Shown here: one piece after another, positions 23,040-37,450 of the stretch
Layout of the letters: each line of letters begins with the position of its first letter
Position numbering within the stretch: the first letter of the stretch is position 1
Assembly: GCA_030549775.1 (NCBI GenBank)
Contig: CM060180.1
Location: forward strand, 80,569,672-80,633,671
Source of the DNA: Tamarix chinensis
Taxonomy: Eukaryota; Streptophyta; Magnoliopsida; Caryophyllales; Tamaricaceae
Length of the DNA: 64,000 bases
Direction of reading: 5' to 3'
Position numbers and translations under genes: made by a program
The notes under the pieces: model-generated
What the model was told of the DNA's origin: nothing
Database searches by the model: none
What the model saw: only the letters and a program-made list of their open reading frames with translations

Positions 23040-26000
23040 TTATAACAACCAAAAGTTTACTACTATTTTTTTTATTAGAATTGAATAACAAGATTAGAGG
23101 ATGTTAGTGTTGTTAATGAGAAATTACGACTTTCCATACCATCTTGAAATCAATTACAAGGAAAAGTATTTTGAATTTATAATAAGATAAAATAAAGAAC
23201 GAAGGAACTTTTTATAAAACTTAAATAAGCATTTGGAAATTAACTATGAATATAATTTACCAAAATGCAAAAAAAAATGCCATCAACTCTACATCAAACC
23301 TTAAGATACAAAGATCAATTCTCTACAAGTAGATCATCAAAAGTAGATAAATCATCTAAGCAGTCCTCATTAACCTACACATCACAATATTCCTCTAGGA
23401 ATGAGAAAAACCCATTAAGAAAATGATCAATAGTCTACCTAGTAATTAAGGAAATAATACAATCATAACAAAGGTCCACAAATATATAAGGACACATGGA
23501 ATAATATATATGAGTACTGATAGAACATGATAACTTGCCACATAATAACTAATCTAGAACTCCATCATTAAATGTAATCACATTGTACTTCTTTATTTAT
23601 GTTGAGTTTCGGAACTCTACTATTCATTAGCCTATGTTAGGGATATAATTTGCAAACTTGATCTCCTTAGTAATATTTGACTTGGTTAAGAGTTGAATAC
23701 TTTAGTTTCTTCTATGATGCACATGTATAGCTAACACGGTAAGTCAAAATCACAACTAAGTGTTTTATTATCAAAACAAATGTTCATTTACTTAAGTAGC
23801 CAATAATCTCTCACTTTTCAATGATGAAAAATAAAATATTCTAATATGTGGAGAGATGAAGTATAGAGATAAGAATGTAAAAATCAATACAATTACTCAA
23901 GTATTATATGAAAGGTAATTTAATAGCACATTTTTATCATTTATTCTCTTTTTTCCTTCAACAAAAGGAAAGAGCTTCACATAGAATGAAACTCCCCCTC
24001 ATGATATACACATTCCCAATTACGTAACAAGGATATGAATCATACTCAATTTTATTAATAAATAACATGAGTCAAACATATATGACATATGTCCCCTTTA
24101 TGTTATCCTTAGGATAATAACACAAGTGATCAATAAAGATAAGTATGCTTTCCCTAAGGGTAGAATATATCAATAATAATATCAATATCACAATATGATA
24201 ATTCAAGATACTATTGTGTCAAACAATATAGGAAGTAGAAGCAAAGATATGAGTATTTATATTCATGGGAATAACTTAGATATGATAACACTAAAGCTCA
24301 TGAGATTTTATAATTATAATATTTAATTGTAATAAGGCATAGAGTATTTAATGAGTCATAAAGATACTAAAGTAGCAAAAATGATGAGAAAATATGTTAT
24401 AGAGTCACATAAATCTAACTAAACCAACAAATAAAAGAGTGAGAGTGGCAAGGATTATGCAAATACATGACTGTGTCTCTCAATGAATAGAGATCAACGT
24501 GAGAGTGGAATGATAATTTATTCTTATAATTCATGACACAATACCTTATCACATGTTTCCCCTTTATGTCTGTCGGACATCAAATATAAGGAAAAAATGG
24601 GATGAATGGTCCATTTAATGAGTAACATGTCAATAATATGATGAATTAGAGATTAATAAAAATCACATTAATGAAATGCTAGAGTATCAACAATTTACAC
24701 TAAGGAATACATTTAAGAATAATGAGGATACTTTCCACATAATTTCAAGAGATGACAATGAATGTGTACATGAGATATTAGAAGTGAATCCAGTAATAGA
24801 GTCATGTGATCAGCTAATTTCAGAGCTATGTCTATCAACCTAGCTAATAAATACTAAATTGTATGTGTGTGTGGATAAGGTGTATCCAGAAGCGTACAAG
24901 TAAAAGGTCATATTATAATGATCTCAAGAGTGAAAGAAAAAGATCAAACCATAGAAGTGCATGACATCACTCAAGAGTTAATAACATGAGAAAATACCAC
25001 ATTATACTTATAGAAGCATATGTCATTAAGGATTTGTATAAACTTAAGCAAGATAAATTATGCAAGAAAGGATATTATAGTTGCAAGTATATGCCCAATA
25101 AACAGATGGGCAATTTAATGTTCCACTTTGTTATGTGGAGTCATGACTAAAACAAGCATATTTAGGTCACATATTATTTTTGCACAAGTCTACTCATGCA
25201 AGGAAATGTCCTAATGCCCTATTATTCCTATATTATACCAATTGTTTTCACTTTCATTGTAATGAATAGACAAGTAAAACAAGATAAATCATCCACATAA
25301 GAACCAGATTGTCAAAAATATGGTGAAGTGGTGAGCATGACAAATATATTGATGCTAAAACATATAATTTCATCCATGTATATCAAGTATGAAAAATTAG
25401 TCATAAAAAATAGACATTTTTTAAATGTATGGATGTAAATCTAGAAGAGGAAACATGTCCTAAGAATTTCCCATTCCATTCAATATCTATGAGCAAAATA
25501 CAATATCAAATTATTATCATTTAGAATTAGCATTTACACTTTAATCATAATTGAATAATAAACATTAATCACAAAGCTATCCATAAATTTCTTCTCTATA
25601 TATAATCAAAAAGGAGAATGAGGGACAAGTTATTTACATTATGTAAGAATTTTCCCAAAAAATATAATTTGATAGATTTTAATTTTTCAAGGACAATGTG
25701 GAAGTTGATAAATGAGATTAACTATTTGTAGCGTTGTCATATATGCTCTTAGACAACATAAAATTCTTGTACTGATATGTGAGCATAAAGAAACATGTCT
25801 AGTCAAGTAGAAATGAAATTTAAGGTAAGGGTTAGCATATATATAGTGAGAAAACATGTTCTAAAATAAATCAAACCTTAAAACTAATTTTATTTGAAGT
25901 AGAACTGCTCATATAAGTTGGTAAATAATAGTAGCACTGTCTTAAACTTTTATCAATTTACACATATCATATGACTTATATCAAATATCTAATAATGATA

Positions 26001-27831
26001 TATATATTTCACATTATCAAAAAAGATAATAAGTGATAGATTCTTTGAAGTTCAGAGGATATCACTTATAGTGAGAGGAATTTGCATGAAAAAATTAAAA
26101 TTATAAGCATCAACACTAATATGTCATATTATCAAGGTAGCATAGATATGTACACATGCTCTTGGTAACATGAAGTTAGATGATACATTATTTAATAAGA
26201 ATAGTGTGCTTTAAAGCATTATTAAAGATTACAGTATCCAAAGTATTCAAGGATTATACCATGTGTACAGGAAAGTATATTTATTAATAGATATATTCAA
26301 TTGATAATGATGCCAAACATCCCCTTCAAATTTATATGACATGTTAGTTTAATTATTAGGGAAAACAACCTAATTTAGACATATAATAATTTAACACATG
26401 CTAAGTGTTTTTATAAGAGTTTACCAGATATATATGGCTAATGTGACCTGGGTACAATGCTTCTCAATGACTCTTTAGAATGTCTCTTATGCTCAACATA
26501 CCAGAATTTATCGTTATTGAGATTTAAAGATTTCATTCAACCTATAACCTACACTTAAGAATAATACAAAAACTTTCCTTTTCTAATCGAGTTAGTACTT
26601 ATCAAGATAATTTGATCATAGGAAAGTGTAAGCATCATGATGAATAAACTTATTATTAAACCTAGGAATTTCTCATAAATGTTGAGTGTATATTATAAAA
26701 GTATAATAAATTGTAACATTATCTTAATGATATAATATTTTAAGCAATTTTTCAAAATATAGTAATGAAAGTGTAATTGTATGAGAGATATGATTAGATG
26801 AGTTAACTTATTCATATGTCATATGCATCATCAAGAAGCATGTAACTATGATAGATGCATAAACACATCAAGTGTGCATAATAACAAATTCTCATTACTC
26901 ATCAATTCATTAGGGTAAGAAGAAAACAAATAAATTTCATTCAATTGACAAGATATGAGCCAAAAATATTTACAAGAATTCTTCTTGATATATGACTAAA
27001 ATAACCTAGAAAAATGTGTTTTATGAATATATGGCAACAAGTATCATGTAAGGATAACAATAAAATCATGAATATAGCTATAAAAAAAATATAATCAAAA
27101 CAAGCAATATATCTCATATGCTAATTTGAAAAATGGACTATATAGAGCATTAACCAGCATTGATGGTACCAAAATCTTTACTAGAGGTAGATGTAAAGGT
27201 AGGCTCAAAAGGTGTTGATGTAGGTGGGTAAGGAATATCGGTGAGTTAAATTAGAAGAAAATTGAGATTTGGGAAAAGATGATTATTTAATAGTGGGTCC
27301 TCAAAGTTCTCTACATCTATATCCAACTCATCATCAACATCCCAATGGAACACTAGATCCTTAGTACTAAGAGGAGGTGTAATCTCTATAATATCATTAA
27401 CCTTCACACCTTGATCACTAGTAGCAAAAGTATCTTACTAGTAGCAACAATATAAGTAACCATGTCACCCTCAATTATAGTAAGCTATGAATCTCTAGGT
27501 ATATCCTATTGAAAATTCTATGATATAGTAGTTGTAGGAGAATAAAAATGAGTCAATACACCTAATGGATCCTCAATAGAGGCAATTTGTTCCATGAAAT
27601 GCATAAGTCACTCAAGATGAACAAGCATGGTACAACAATCAAGCTTGTGTATAATCAGTGCATGTAAACCTCTAGTTAATGATCTAAAATCCTCTAATAA
27701 GCATTTCTTACACACCTTAAACTATAGCTTTACCCTAAGGAGTTAAGTAAGGAGTGTAGTGTATATGGATGAAGCATTAGATATAGCAATTGGAAGTATA
27801 GGATATGTGGTGAGTGGATTATGAGTAGTAG
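23040..27831 (-). repeat. Degenerate long-LTR relic and AT-rich DNA, no gene
   Basis: The block at 23280..23430 (CAACTCTACATC, GATCAATTCTCTAC, AAATCATCTAAG) lines up with 29970..30070 in LTR C, in the same orientation. This suggests an older copy of the same long-LTR family. The remaining 4 kb is AT-rich with no open frame. 27180..27830 has a more mixed composition that may be a decayed internal region, but no motif was recognised. Confidence 0.4.
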
Positions 27832-28480
27832 TGTAGCACCCTAAAATTTACACATTGTTTTTTAAAAAAAGACTTATAAATTAAAACCCGTAAATTCTGG
27901 GGATGCTACCACCACACTTAGTACCAAACCGGTTCACTCCTACCGTTCCAGTACCAAGTGCTAAGGCTAAGAGAAACTACTCACAACATTATTTAATAAT
28001 CAAAAGTTCATAAATATGGAAATCAGAGTACGCATAAGTCTTTACAATGCAGTGCCTAGTGCAGTCCATCCTATCCCCCGAGGGTAAGATCACATATATA
28101 AGTATGCCAAACATATGGTGACAGGTCAACCCTAGTAATAAATGTAGTAGACACAAACGACAAAGAGGCACTAAAATTGAGCATCACATGCACGGGTAAG
28201 GAAAGGATGGTAAACATATACATAACCTTTTCAAGCTATTTATCCACCTTTGCCACGCTAATGATGTTCAAATGCCTGCCTTACTATCCTCTCTAATGGC
28301 TCCCTCAATAACCTCTAGTACTTTGGGCTTGACCACCTCTTTCAAGAAAAGGATGGGGTCCCTATGGTCTCACTTTAATCTCTCAAATTGGTGTACCAAC
28401 AAAGGTAGGTTCCCTCTATTATAACTACTAAGGTGGTGCCTAGTAAGCATAATGTTAGGACATCAATGGTCCCCTTTGAT
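27832..28480 (-). mobile_element. LTR-end fragment of giant-LTR gypsy family
   Basis: Begins TGTAGCACCCTAAAATTT and contains ACCACACTTAGTACC and CGGTTCACTCCTACC, shared with 43574..43720 and 55485..55640. Only about the first 400 bp of the family LTR appears before gypsy gag sequence takes over, so this LTR is truncated or recombined. No matching target duplication was found. Confidence 0.6.
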
Positions 28481-29370
28481 GGAAATAATAAATCTAGGAT
28501 GTGAAAAACTCCTTTAGCTCTCACATTTGAAAAATCGGTGGCCAAACGTACCACAATCCCTACAATCTCCTCCACTGTCATGCCTTAGGTGGTTCCTACT
28601 ACATCGTCTATGAAAATGACCCCTTAGTGACCCCCGGCTCCTAATTGGGCCCCTCTATTGATGTCCTTAGGGTCCTACTCCTAGAACCTTAGGTCTCTAG
28701 CTTTCTCCTCCCTAGGATTGATGCTTGTTCCTGGACCAGGGTGGCTAGGATTCATGCACACTTCTATAGAGTAGCCAAGTTAGGGAAGCCACTTCCCCCA
28801 TAATCTGGCAAATGCTAAAATGGAGCCCCTACTCAAACTGGTATGCCATGATCAACTTGCTAGCTGCAATGCCTTAGCTAAACCTCAGCAGCTCAATGAA
28901 ATAGGCATAGTATTATCTCATGGTCATGTCCCCCTAGGTGAGCTACATGAATTCCTTAAGTTTGTCCCTCTTCAAACTCTCCAGGTAGAATTAGGTGTGT
29001 CAGGCGGTCTAGAAAGCTTCCCGAGAAATCTTTACACGGCCTCGGGTGTGGCACCCCACCACTATGCATCTAAAATGCCTCTGAGGATGAAGGCCTCAAT
29101 TCTAAATTGACAATTTGGGGGGGGGGGGCAATCTACAGCCTCAAAGGTGTGATCCATGTCTTAGATCCACCCCTCTAAGATCACAAGATCCTCCTCACCC
29201 ATGTATAATAAAGGATGGTGACCAATAACCCGTCGAAGCTAATGCTCCCATGCACACTCCTAGTGATTAAGTGGAGGTGGGGTGGTGGTTAAACTTGGGG
29301 CTCTCACTGAACAAAATCCATAAAGACCTCAAATGCATCCTCACGCCGTTTGACCCGTCCGTTCATCATG
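28481..29370 (-). pseudogene. Ty3/gypsy gag remnant with zinc knuckle
   Basis: Minus-strand sequence gives FRIEAFILRG and WWGATPEA around 29040..29110, typical of plant gypsy capsid. An intact CCHC knuckle, CRDCGTFGHRFFKC (C-x2-C-x4-H-x4-C), lies at about 28515..28560. Stops lie between these blocks. The PBS at 29607..29618 lies just upstream, as expected for gag. No pol was found to the left, so the element is internally deleted. Confidence 0.7.
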
Positions 29371-29606
29371 AATTGGTAAACTACAAAATAAGGAATGAGT
29401 TAAGTCTTAACCTTCTAGTTTGTTAATTACTACGCACACTTTCCCCCTTTTAGGGGTCCCCTAAACTACCCCTTTCCATTTCCTCACAAGTGGATTTGGA
29501 CATGTTAGCCAAATTTTTTTCTAAAGTATACAAATTATTTTAAAAACCAGAAAACATTATTGTAAATAAATTTCTAGGGAGCAAAGCATGGTTATCAAAA
29601 CCATCA

Positions 29607-29618
29607 CTCTGATACCAA
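29607..29618 (-). other. Primer-binding site (initiator Met tRNA type)
   Basis: On the minus strand it reads TTGGTATCAGAG, two bases from the terminus of LTR C. It fixes the orientation of this LTR family: the TGTAACACCCC end is the 3' end of the LTR. Confidence 0.8.
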
Positions 29619-29806
29619 CTTGTAACACCCCTAAAAATCATAGTTGAAAATTTTAGTTTCATCTCTAAAAGCCATACTCCACAAGAGCAGGATGTTACAA
29701 CTTTAATTGGTATAAGTCTATCACCCAGCAGTCCTCATACTAATTAAAAGGATAACAAGATCATAACAAAACAAAAATATCACGACAAGAAAAGCTTCAT
29801 GAGATC

Positions 29807-29900
29807 AAAGAGTTAAGTGTTAATATAAAGAAATACTTGAAATATAGAACATAAAAGAGTTAAGTGTTGATATAAGGAAATACTAGAAATGCAGAACATT
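29807..29900. repeat. 47-bp tandem duplication within LTR C
   Basis: Two adjacent copies starting AAAGAGTTAAGTGTT at 29807 and 29854, differing at several positions. Confidence 0.8.
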
Positions 29901-30111
29901 ATTCAACCATAGGAAACTTTAGCTAAAACTAATTGGAAAACAAGTTCGAAAGACACCCTCTTTGGCCCCAACTCCGAAATACAATAGTATCACTCTACCT
30001 TGACCGAGCCATCGTATGGAGCAAAGTCATCTAAGGTATCTTCATGAACCTGTATAGACTGAAGAGGGATCACTACTTGAGAGAATGAGCAACGCTAATG
30101 AAAGGGGAGTT

Positions 30112-30128
30112 CAGTATGCTATGTACTG
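30112..30128. other. LTR-family hairpin, decayed copy
   Basis: CAGTATGCTATGTACTG, an inverted repeat around CAGTA/TACTG. It corresponds to better-preserved copies at 43998..44013, 55979..55995 and 63463..63479. Confidence 0.6.
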
Positions 30129-30279
30129 ATCATGTTAACAATATAGTCAACTTGGTATATAATAATACATAATGACGATATAATGCACATAGAAGAGTTA
30201 TAATAGATTGTTTGCCCCTATCAAAGCTTCAACCATTAGTGTAGTAATTAGACATCTCTCGAATTATATCCATGTGGGT

Positions 30280-30830
30280 TCAGGGACCTCACTATTCTTA
30301 CCAGTGGACTGGTAACTATATAATCCAATGCAACACACTCTTGCACACTATTACGACTAATGGACTAGTAAACATAATACAATCAAGGGAAAAACACTCC
30401 TGAAAACTATTATAACTGGTGGAATAGTAAATATCATACAATCTTGGGAAAAATGCTCCTAATTTCTATTATAACCAGTGAACCGGTAAATATCTTACAC
30501 ACAGTCTCGACCCATATAGTCTTCTACTTTAAGTAATTAGTGTCTTTTCAGTAGATTATTATCATCCAAATGTTTCATTAGTTGAGCTCAGGACCCCCAC
30601 TATTCTCACCGGTATACCTACAATTAGATAATCAAAGGCAATATACACTTGACCACTATTATGACCTGTGGATCGAAAGACCTAATACAATACAGGACAA
30701 CACACTTCTGATCACTATTATAACTGATGGACCAATAAATATAATACAATCCATGGTAGAACACTCGTAACCACTATTATAATAGGTGGACTAGTAGATA
30801 TGATACACATAGGCCTAGCTCAATCATCTT
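30280..30830. repeat. Degenerate ACCGG/CACTATTATAA subrepeats
   Basis: About nine units built around CACTATTATAAC plus a GTGGA-C-GTAA core, spaced roughly 55 to 65 bp. They are grouped into two blocks separated by TAAGTAATTAGTGTC. A more diverged version of the arrays at 44262..44705 and 56195..56520. Confidence 0.7.
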
Positions 30831-32165
30831 TCAATTTAAGTAATTAGTATCTTATTCGTGTCTTATTTGTTTAGATATGACACACACATCCCTACACAAA
30901 CCATATAAGACTCCTAACCTACTACCACCTCGGCTAACCCTGGCCCCATAGAAACCCTAATTTCTTGAGTCCATGGTTTCCTCTCCCCCTAATAATCCTT
31001 TGAGTTCCCAAATTATCCACCAGTCCAAACATACCATTAGAACCATGTTACTCATAATTCATATCCCTCTTCCCTTGTTCCTCACTTACAATAATGACTT
31101 CCCTCTATGGTTAACCTCTAAAAACCCTAGTTGTGGCCTACATGGGTCTAACAACTCATCCACATCTTGTTTAGCCCTAAACTATTATGGTTAAGCACAA
31201 TTTTCAAATACCATCCATCCTCTCCTTCATCTCACATATGCGATAACCACCTCCCCAAATAACTCTTCCTGAAACCCTAATTTCCCTTCTTCATTTGTAC
31301 CCTCTCTTACACATTTCAACTAACCATTTAACTGGACCCACTTCCTCCATAAGGTGTACCTCACATTACAGTTTAGAGGCACAACTCAACTCCCTCATCT
31401 CTTACATCTGATAATGATCTATCATTAGGGTTTTAAACCTCCAAAATCTTAATTATACTACTATGTACTTCTCCACATTCTAGCATCCAAAAACTCCCCC
31501 ATGTTCACCAAACTACCCAACAACACCCTCATCATCCCCCTAATCCTTTCTTCACAACTCTCTTTCCCATAGTTACCCTAAAAAATAGCCATATTAGGTT
31601 GGACTTACCCCCATGCAGGGTGAACTCTCTCTTATGCAAAATTTACCCTAATCTTATTTTTATCATTGCCATTATTATTACTCCACATTTTTCCCATAGA
31701 CTATTTGGAGTGATTTTTCTCTTAAGTTTTTCCTTTATGCTACCTCCCACCATCTTGCCCTAAAATGCCCAAACCATCAAACCCTACCTAACACTCATAG
31801 ACTTGAATACACAATTTCTCATCAATTCTCAAGACTTACATCATCATATAATAGAACTTTAGAATAGCAGATAACCAAGTAGTCAAGACCACACATACAC
31901 TTACCTTTGGTCCTTACAAGCCAAGCTACACAACAATCATATAATATATATCATGTAGGTATACACTTATTCTAGAACCAAAGCACATAAACAAAACCTC
32001 TAGCTATGGCTATATCCTCACCTAAATTGCTTCAGTCTTGAAGCAATAAGATCTTACACCTCCTCCATAGTGATCACTATTTTACTACCTAAAAATGGGA
32101 ACACCCAACTTATACTAATTTATCCTTTTTCTTTGTCTCTTTTCATTAATAAAAATAATAATGAT

Positions 32166-32184
32166 AATAGTAGTAGTAGTAGTA

Positions 32185-32234
<50 letters not shown>
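32166..32234. repeat. (TAG)n/(TAA)n microsatellite
   Basis: About seven TAG units followed by about 16 TAA units. It produces poly-Asn, poly-Ser or poly-Tyr frames that should not be read as proteins. Confidence 0.9.
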
Positions 32235-33724
32235 TTAGATCAAAAGAGTTAAAAATGGATAAATATGGGAAGAAATATGATTGGAATAAGAAATATGAGA
32301 TGAGGTTGTTGTGGTGGTGGTAACGGCAATGACAATAGTGGTGTGGTAGCAGCTGCATCGATGTAAGAAGGAGGCTTTTGGGTTGGAAAAAGAGTGGGGA
32401 TGAGTTATTTGGTGTTGTGGGTGGTGTTGGCACTAAATGGACTAATGGGAGGGTAGTGGTTCGTGATGGTGGCATAACGGAGAGGAAGGGAGGAGAAGAA
32501 GGTAGAAATAGAGGGAAAGAGATGAAGAAGAGGGATGAATTCATAGGAGGAGTGCCTTTGTAGGAGGGGAGGTTTAAGGAGAGGGAAATGGGTTGGTGGT
32601 GGGAACGGAGTAAGGTGGCAAGGGAGTAGCGTAGGTCAGCTTTACCTACCCATTTTGTACACTCAAGGAGAGAAGAGGAGAGGAAAGGGTGAAATGGGAA
32701 GGTGAGCGGCTAAGTGGGCATAGGGTGTGTAAGGAAGGGAGGGGAGTGGAGATGGGGTACCAGCATGGCCTTTATGAGGCATGGGTTGGATGTGGTCATA
32801 ACAACATTTAAAGCTAAGGACAGAGGAAAGGTTTGCAAGAGGTTGTTTAGGGAGGGAGTGGAGAAGGATAGGTTGGTAGGTTTATAGCTAATAGGGAATT
32901 ATAAGGATAAGGTGAGGAAGAAGGAAAGGTGGGTTGGCCATTGAGTGGCCAAAGATCGATGGGAAGGACAACGCAAGAGGGTAGGTGCAAGTGGTGTCTT
33001 ACAGGTGTAGGGGGATAGGGGTAAGGTTCATACAATAGGGGGACTTGTGTAAAAGCATGCCCATGTGAATGTGCTTCATGGTTGAGAAAGGAAATAGAGA
33101 GGGGAGGGTGGCTAGGTGGTAGGTCATGGGGATGCAAAAATGGAAAAGAGGGGAGTGTTGTGCGGATCTACAAGGCTCAAGGTAAGGGACGGGGAGAGAA
33201 ATGGAAAAGAAGAAAAAGGAGAGGCAGAGAAAAAGGTAAAGGAAAAGAAGGGGCTGATTGAACCCGCACCCATGAGGAAAAGAAAAAAAATATGTCCTTT
33301 AGGATGATTGGGGGGAGGAAGGAACAGGGCATTGGGCCACTGCAGTGCAGCTTAGGCGAGGGGAGAAGAAAGGAAAGAAAAAGGAATAAAAGAAAAGGAA
33401 AGAAAAAGAAAGGAGAAAAGAAAAGAAAAGGTGGAAGAAATGGATAAAAGATAAAAAGAAAGGAGATGGTGGGATTTTTTGGTTTTTGGCGAATTTATTG
33501 GTGATTATGAAAATGATTAAAAATAATAAAAATTTGTTATAATTTGTCTATAACTTATTTTGGTATAGATAATTAAAATAAAACTTCCAAATAGTAATAA
33601 AATATTAAATCTCATTTTGTTGTTTTTACTAATATTATTATTGGTATTATATTGTGCACCTGTATTTTAATTTATTTAATACTTCATTATTCTATTATAT
33701 ATATTTAAGAAAAATTTTGAGACA

Positions 33725-33955
33725 TTACACTTCCCTTTCCATAATCCACGGTACCACTCTAGGAAGTGTCCTTAACAAGTTGTTAGATTGAAACATATAA
33801 GGCCCAATGTATTGGCCTTTATCCATAATACGGTTCAACTCATCAATAAGCCTACCCATGTGAACTTTGATATCTCCATCGGTGGACATTTTAAGAAGCA
33901 ATATGGTTATTCCATTCACTACAATATACATTCTAAGGAATCCTACCAGGGACAA
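33725..33955 (-). pseudogene. Possible retrotransposon gag fragment
   Basis: A 76-codon minus-strand frame with HMGRLIDELNRI followed by LLRTLPRVVPW. This resembles the copia-type gag pattern (region before a LRSLP-W block). It lies between LTR C and the PBS-like site before LTR D. The match is short and the frame is isolated, so the call is tentative. It could be chance. Confidence 0.35.
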
Positions 33956-34300
33956 TAACTCAACTTAGCATTCAACAATTGATACGTTTTCTTAAAAAAA
34001 AACAAAAAAAAAACTTCTCAAACCTCTAATCAAGATCAAGCTCATTTCTCTTTATACCATAGTTCATCAACAACCACCCTAGGGATATAACTCCATGTAC
34101 ACACCTAATTTATCGAGGTACAACACAAAAACAAATAGTGTCACTAAGGTACCAACAATGAAGATTAAGACCAAGACAAAGATAAAATTCTAACTTACAA
34201 TCCTCACAAGGCTAATCCAAGCTTCAAAAAATTTAGGAAATGAAATCTTATGAAAACATATGACAAGATTTTAAAACTAAAAAACCTTTGTTACCAACTT

Positions 34301-37300
34301 GTAAAACGCGCATTTGTGCTACTTAAAATTTTTTTTCTTACAGAAGCATAAATTACTAACTTACTAGGTATTAATGCTACACTTAGCATAAGTATATTTC
34401 TCTCACCTTTCTTATGCCAAAAGCTAAGGCTCAAGAAAAACAAAACACAACTAGAATAAAAAAGCAAAAATGAGAGAAAATACATAAATATGAGTAATGG
34501 ATAATATACTCCATATAACAATGAAATTTAAAAACACACCAAAGAATATAAGAATCCTTAGGAAAACTAGTTACATCAAAATAGGCACCCAAAAGTACAA
34601 CACGGATTTGTCATAGCTCTTAGATCTAGAAGCCCATTTAGAGAATGAGACCAATACCCAAGGGCTCCACATATCCTTACCTATATTGTAAGCCATAAAC
34701 TATTATATGCCCTTCATATAATCATTTACAAATGTAGTATCTATACGACTTCAACATATTGAGTAAATAACAATACCTCATACAAGGTAGTATATCCACA
34801 TTGCACATAATAACATAATAATCTAAAAATCATGCTCATGCAAAAACCATAAACCATAACAATAATTAGTAATCATAGGATAATGTATACAACATCATGG
34901 ACTCATGCTTTGTAGTCTATCATTCAAAGTCAATTCACATCATCACGATGTACACATTATCCATATCTAAAAAATCAAATAAATCCCAAATACCAAGATA
35001 CGACATAAAGGTAACTAATAAAAACACAATCCAAAGTAATACCAACAACAAAAGGTAAGGTATTAAGTTAACTACTGAATTAACATATCCAAATTAAACC
35101 TTGTTTTTATATTCTTACATAATAGTTACTTCTATTTTTAATTAAATTAGGGAGATACAACTAACCTAGGGAGACCAAGGTACACCTTATCATATTGGTG
35201 CACAAAGGCAACACAATAACCTTACCCTATAACCTATGGATACAACGGTATGCCCGATCATACTAGAACAAAAAGGTAACACAGTATCCCCCATTCTTAG
35301 TCACCTAATCCTTAAGTATTGATACCCCTATTAAGACTCATAGGTCACCTATAGAGTAGACTAACACCTTACTAAGGCACAATAAGGCACTAGAGAAACA
35401 AAATAAAATAAGTGTTACAGCTTATCTTTAGAGTAGCTAATCATAGAGAACAGTCATTCCTAACTTTAGGTCTTTCACTTTAAGTATTAATCTTTTATTA
35501 TACGATTAAAAATGTCACATGCTACATAATAATTTCTATTTCCATACTAAACCATTTTCCCTTTTTATTTTTAATTTTTAAGGTAAACCCTAAGTTCATC
35601 TCTCTAGGTGAAGTAAAAGTTAAAACTAAGGTTAACCTATAAAAAGTCCAAGGCCATCATAATGTCCAATTATTCATAAAATAAGCATTAGGTCATAAAT
35701 TACTAAAGTGTCCCCAAAACCATAATTTTATCATTTTATCCAATTTTGTACCAAGAATCATTATTATAAGAAACATGTCATGCAAAGGAAAAAAGATAAT
35801 AATTTACATTATTTTAGCATGTAGATAATCTTTAAAACTCAGCGATTGACTATATTTTTTACTTTTCATGCATTTATTTAGTTACAGCCACAAATCTTAA
35901 TCATGTGTTTATAAAATGTTGTAAATTCCATGTAGTATGTTTATACATTTTATAATATGATACAATATTTAATAGGTTAATTAATATCATGGTGCGTGCA
36001 AAGAAACATTTCTAACCTTAGAACATATGAATAACAATTATCGTACTCTAACCCCAGTCATACGTACATGTTCCATCTAATTTATAACAGCCCTATCTAC
36101 CTTGAAATATTGATCATGTGATATTTATCATGGAATTTAAATCATATTGATACAAGATAGTAAACCCTAACAAAGCCCTAGACATGCATATGTAAATCAT
36201 TTAACCTATTACTCATGTGTATAATTGTATTTAATTATAATCATATGTACCATTTATTTAGGATGTTATAATAATTAAAAGATATAAATTCCTAACATGA
36301 TTCTAAATCTAAACAATCCTAACATCCTTGTACATAATTTCTACCATCTTATGAGTGATAGGATTTACCTAAAGTCAATCATACACAAAAAGTAAAAAAA
36401 AAATCATCTTCCCCAAGATCCTAAAAGGTTAACTAAGAAATTATCACCGCACAATAAATATATTTGCATGTAAAACAACAACAAAAAATTACTAAAAGAA
36501 ATTAAAATTCGGTCAAGGAAAAGGTTCGCAATGAACTTGGAAAAAAAGGAACAACAAAACAACATGGCAACTTATGAACCAAAGGGAGGAGGAATAGTGG
36601 GAGGTGTCGAAAGAGGGAGGTGAGCAACAACACCTTTAGTCATTGCTAAGGTTGTGGCTGGAGAGATCAATGGTGAAAGACGGTAGACATTGGTCGACAA
36701 ACGTGCAACAATATTGAGGGGATCAATAGTTTTGGTTGAAGGAGAAGGGGGTGATCAACCTTCTTAGCCAAAGAGGGTTATGGTGTTTCAGTGAAGTTTT
36801 AAGTTTTTTGCAGGTGGCTTCACAATAATTGCCAATAGTGGGTGTGAGGGATTGGTGTAAATGGTTAGAGATAGGGGAATATGACTGGTGGTGATGTGAA
36901 TAGTGTAGAGAAAGGGTGAAAAAGAAGTGGACGACATAGAGAACATTGGAAGGAAGTTGGGTTTCTCTTACTCGAAGAAGCCTGGGAGGAATGAGAGGGA
37001 TGCAAGCTTCACTTAGGGATTGATACATGACACAAAAATGGGGATGGACACTTAAATGGAGCATGAAAAGAAGGGGAATTAGGCCAAACATAGGAGAGGG
37101 AAATATGGGGAAGAGACATGTAGGAGGTAAGACATTAGGTAAGGTCACAATAGGGGCAGAGGGAGTAGGGTATGGCCACAATCTATTATAAGGTTGGGTG
37201 ATAACTTGTAAAAATTAACTAAGGGTAGAACATCCATTCACTGGGAGGTTATCCAATTTCAGTTAGGGTTTAAACTATAATTAAATTTAATAATCTAAAT

Positions 37301-37450
37301 TATATCATATTTGAACATAATTAAATTCATATCTAATATGTCATAATAATACATATGTCAATAGCATATTTAATACAAATATTTGATAGTTATACTAACT
37401 ACACATAATTACCGCTTTATAATTAAGGTTACTAAAAATGGAGTATTATA
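34301..37450 (-). mobile_element. Degenerate giant gypsy LTR, copy D
   Basis: Starts TGTAAAACGCGC directly after GTTACCAACT, a decayed primer-binding site in reverse. 35160..35400 shares the AAGGTACACC, ACCTAATCC-TAAGTAT and GGTCACC-TAGAGTA blocks with 44830..45010 of the LTR at 43574..48480. A G-rich block at 36560..37180 occupies the usual position. The far end near 37450 (GAGTATTATA) is uncertain. The ORF at 36723..37181 is an artefact of the G-rich block. Confidence 0.5.

Larger units (their letters stand above)
29621..33729 (-). mobile_element. Giant gypsy LTR, copy C (about 4.1 kb)
   Basis: Starts TGTAACACCCCTAAAA and ends GAGACATTACA, so TG..CA ends are present. Inside, in order on the plus strand: a hairpin at 30112..30128, ACCGG-type subrepeats at about 30290..30830, AAACCCTAA-rich DNA at 30950..31800, a TAG/TAA microsatellite at 32166..32234, and a G/A-rich block at 32290..33450. 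This order repeats in LTR copies at 43574..48480, 55485..60427 and, inverted, 54647..63873. Open frames inside (e.g. 32378..32563, 32847..33137) have biased composition and are not genes. Confidence 0.75.

Noticed and set aside
28820..29110. 96-codon plus-strand frame
   Set aside because: Antisense shadow of the gypsy gag remnant on the minus strand.
32146..32544. 132-codon minus-strand frame ending in poly-Tyr
   Set aside because: Runs from the G-rich LTR block into the TAA microsatellite. Not a protein gene.
36723..37181. 152-codon minus-strand frame
   Set aside because: Pro/Ser/His-rich frame across the G-rich block of LTR D, equivalent to the artefact frames in the other LTR copies.
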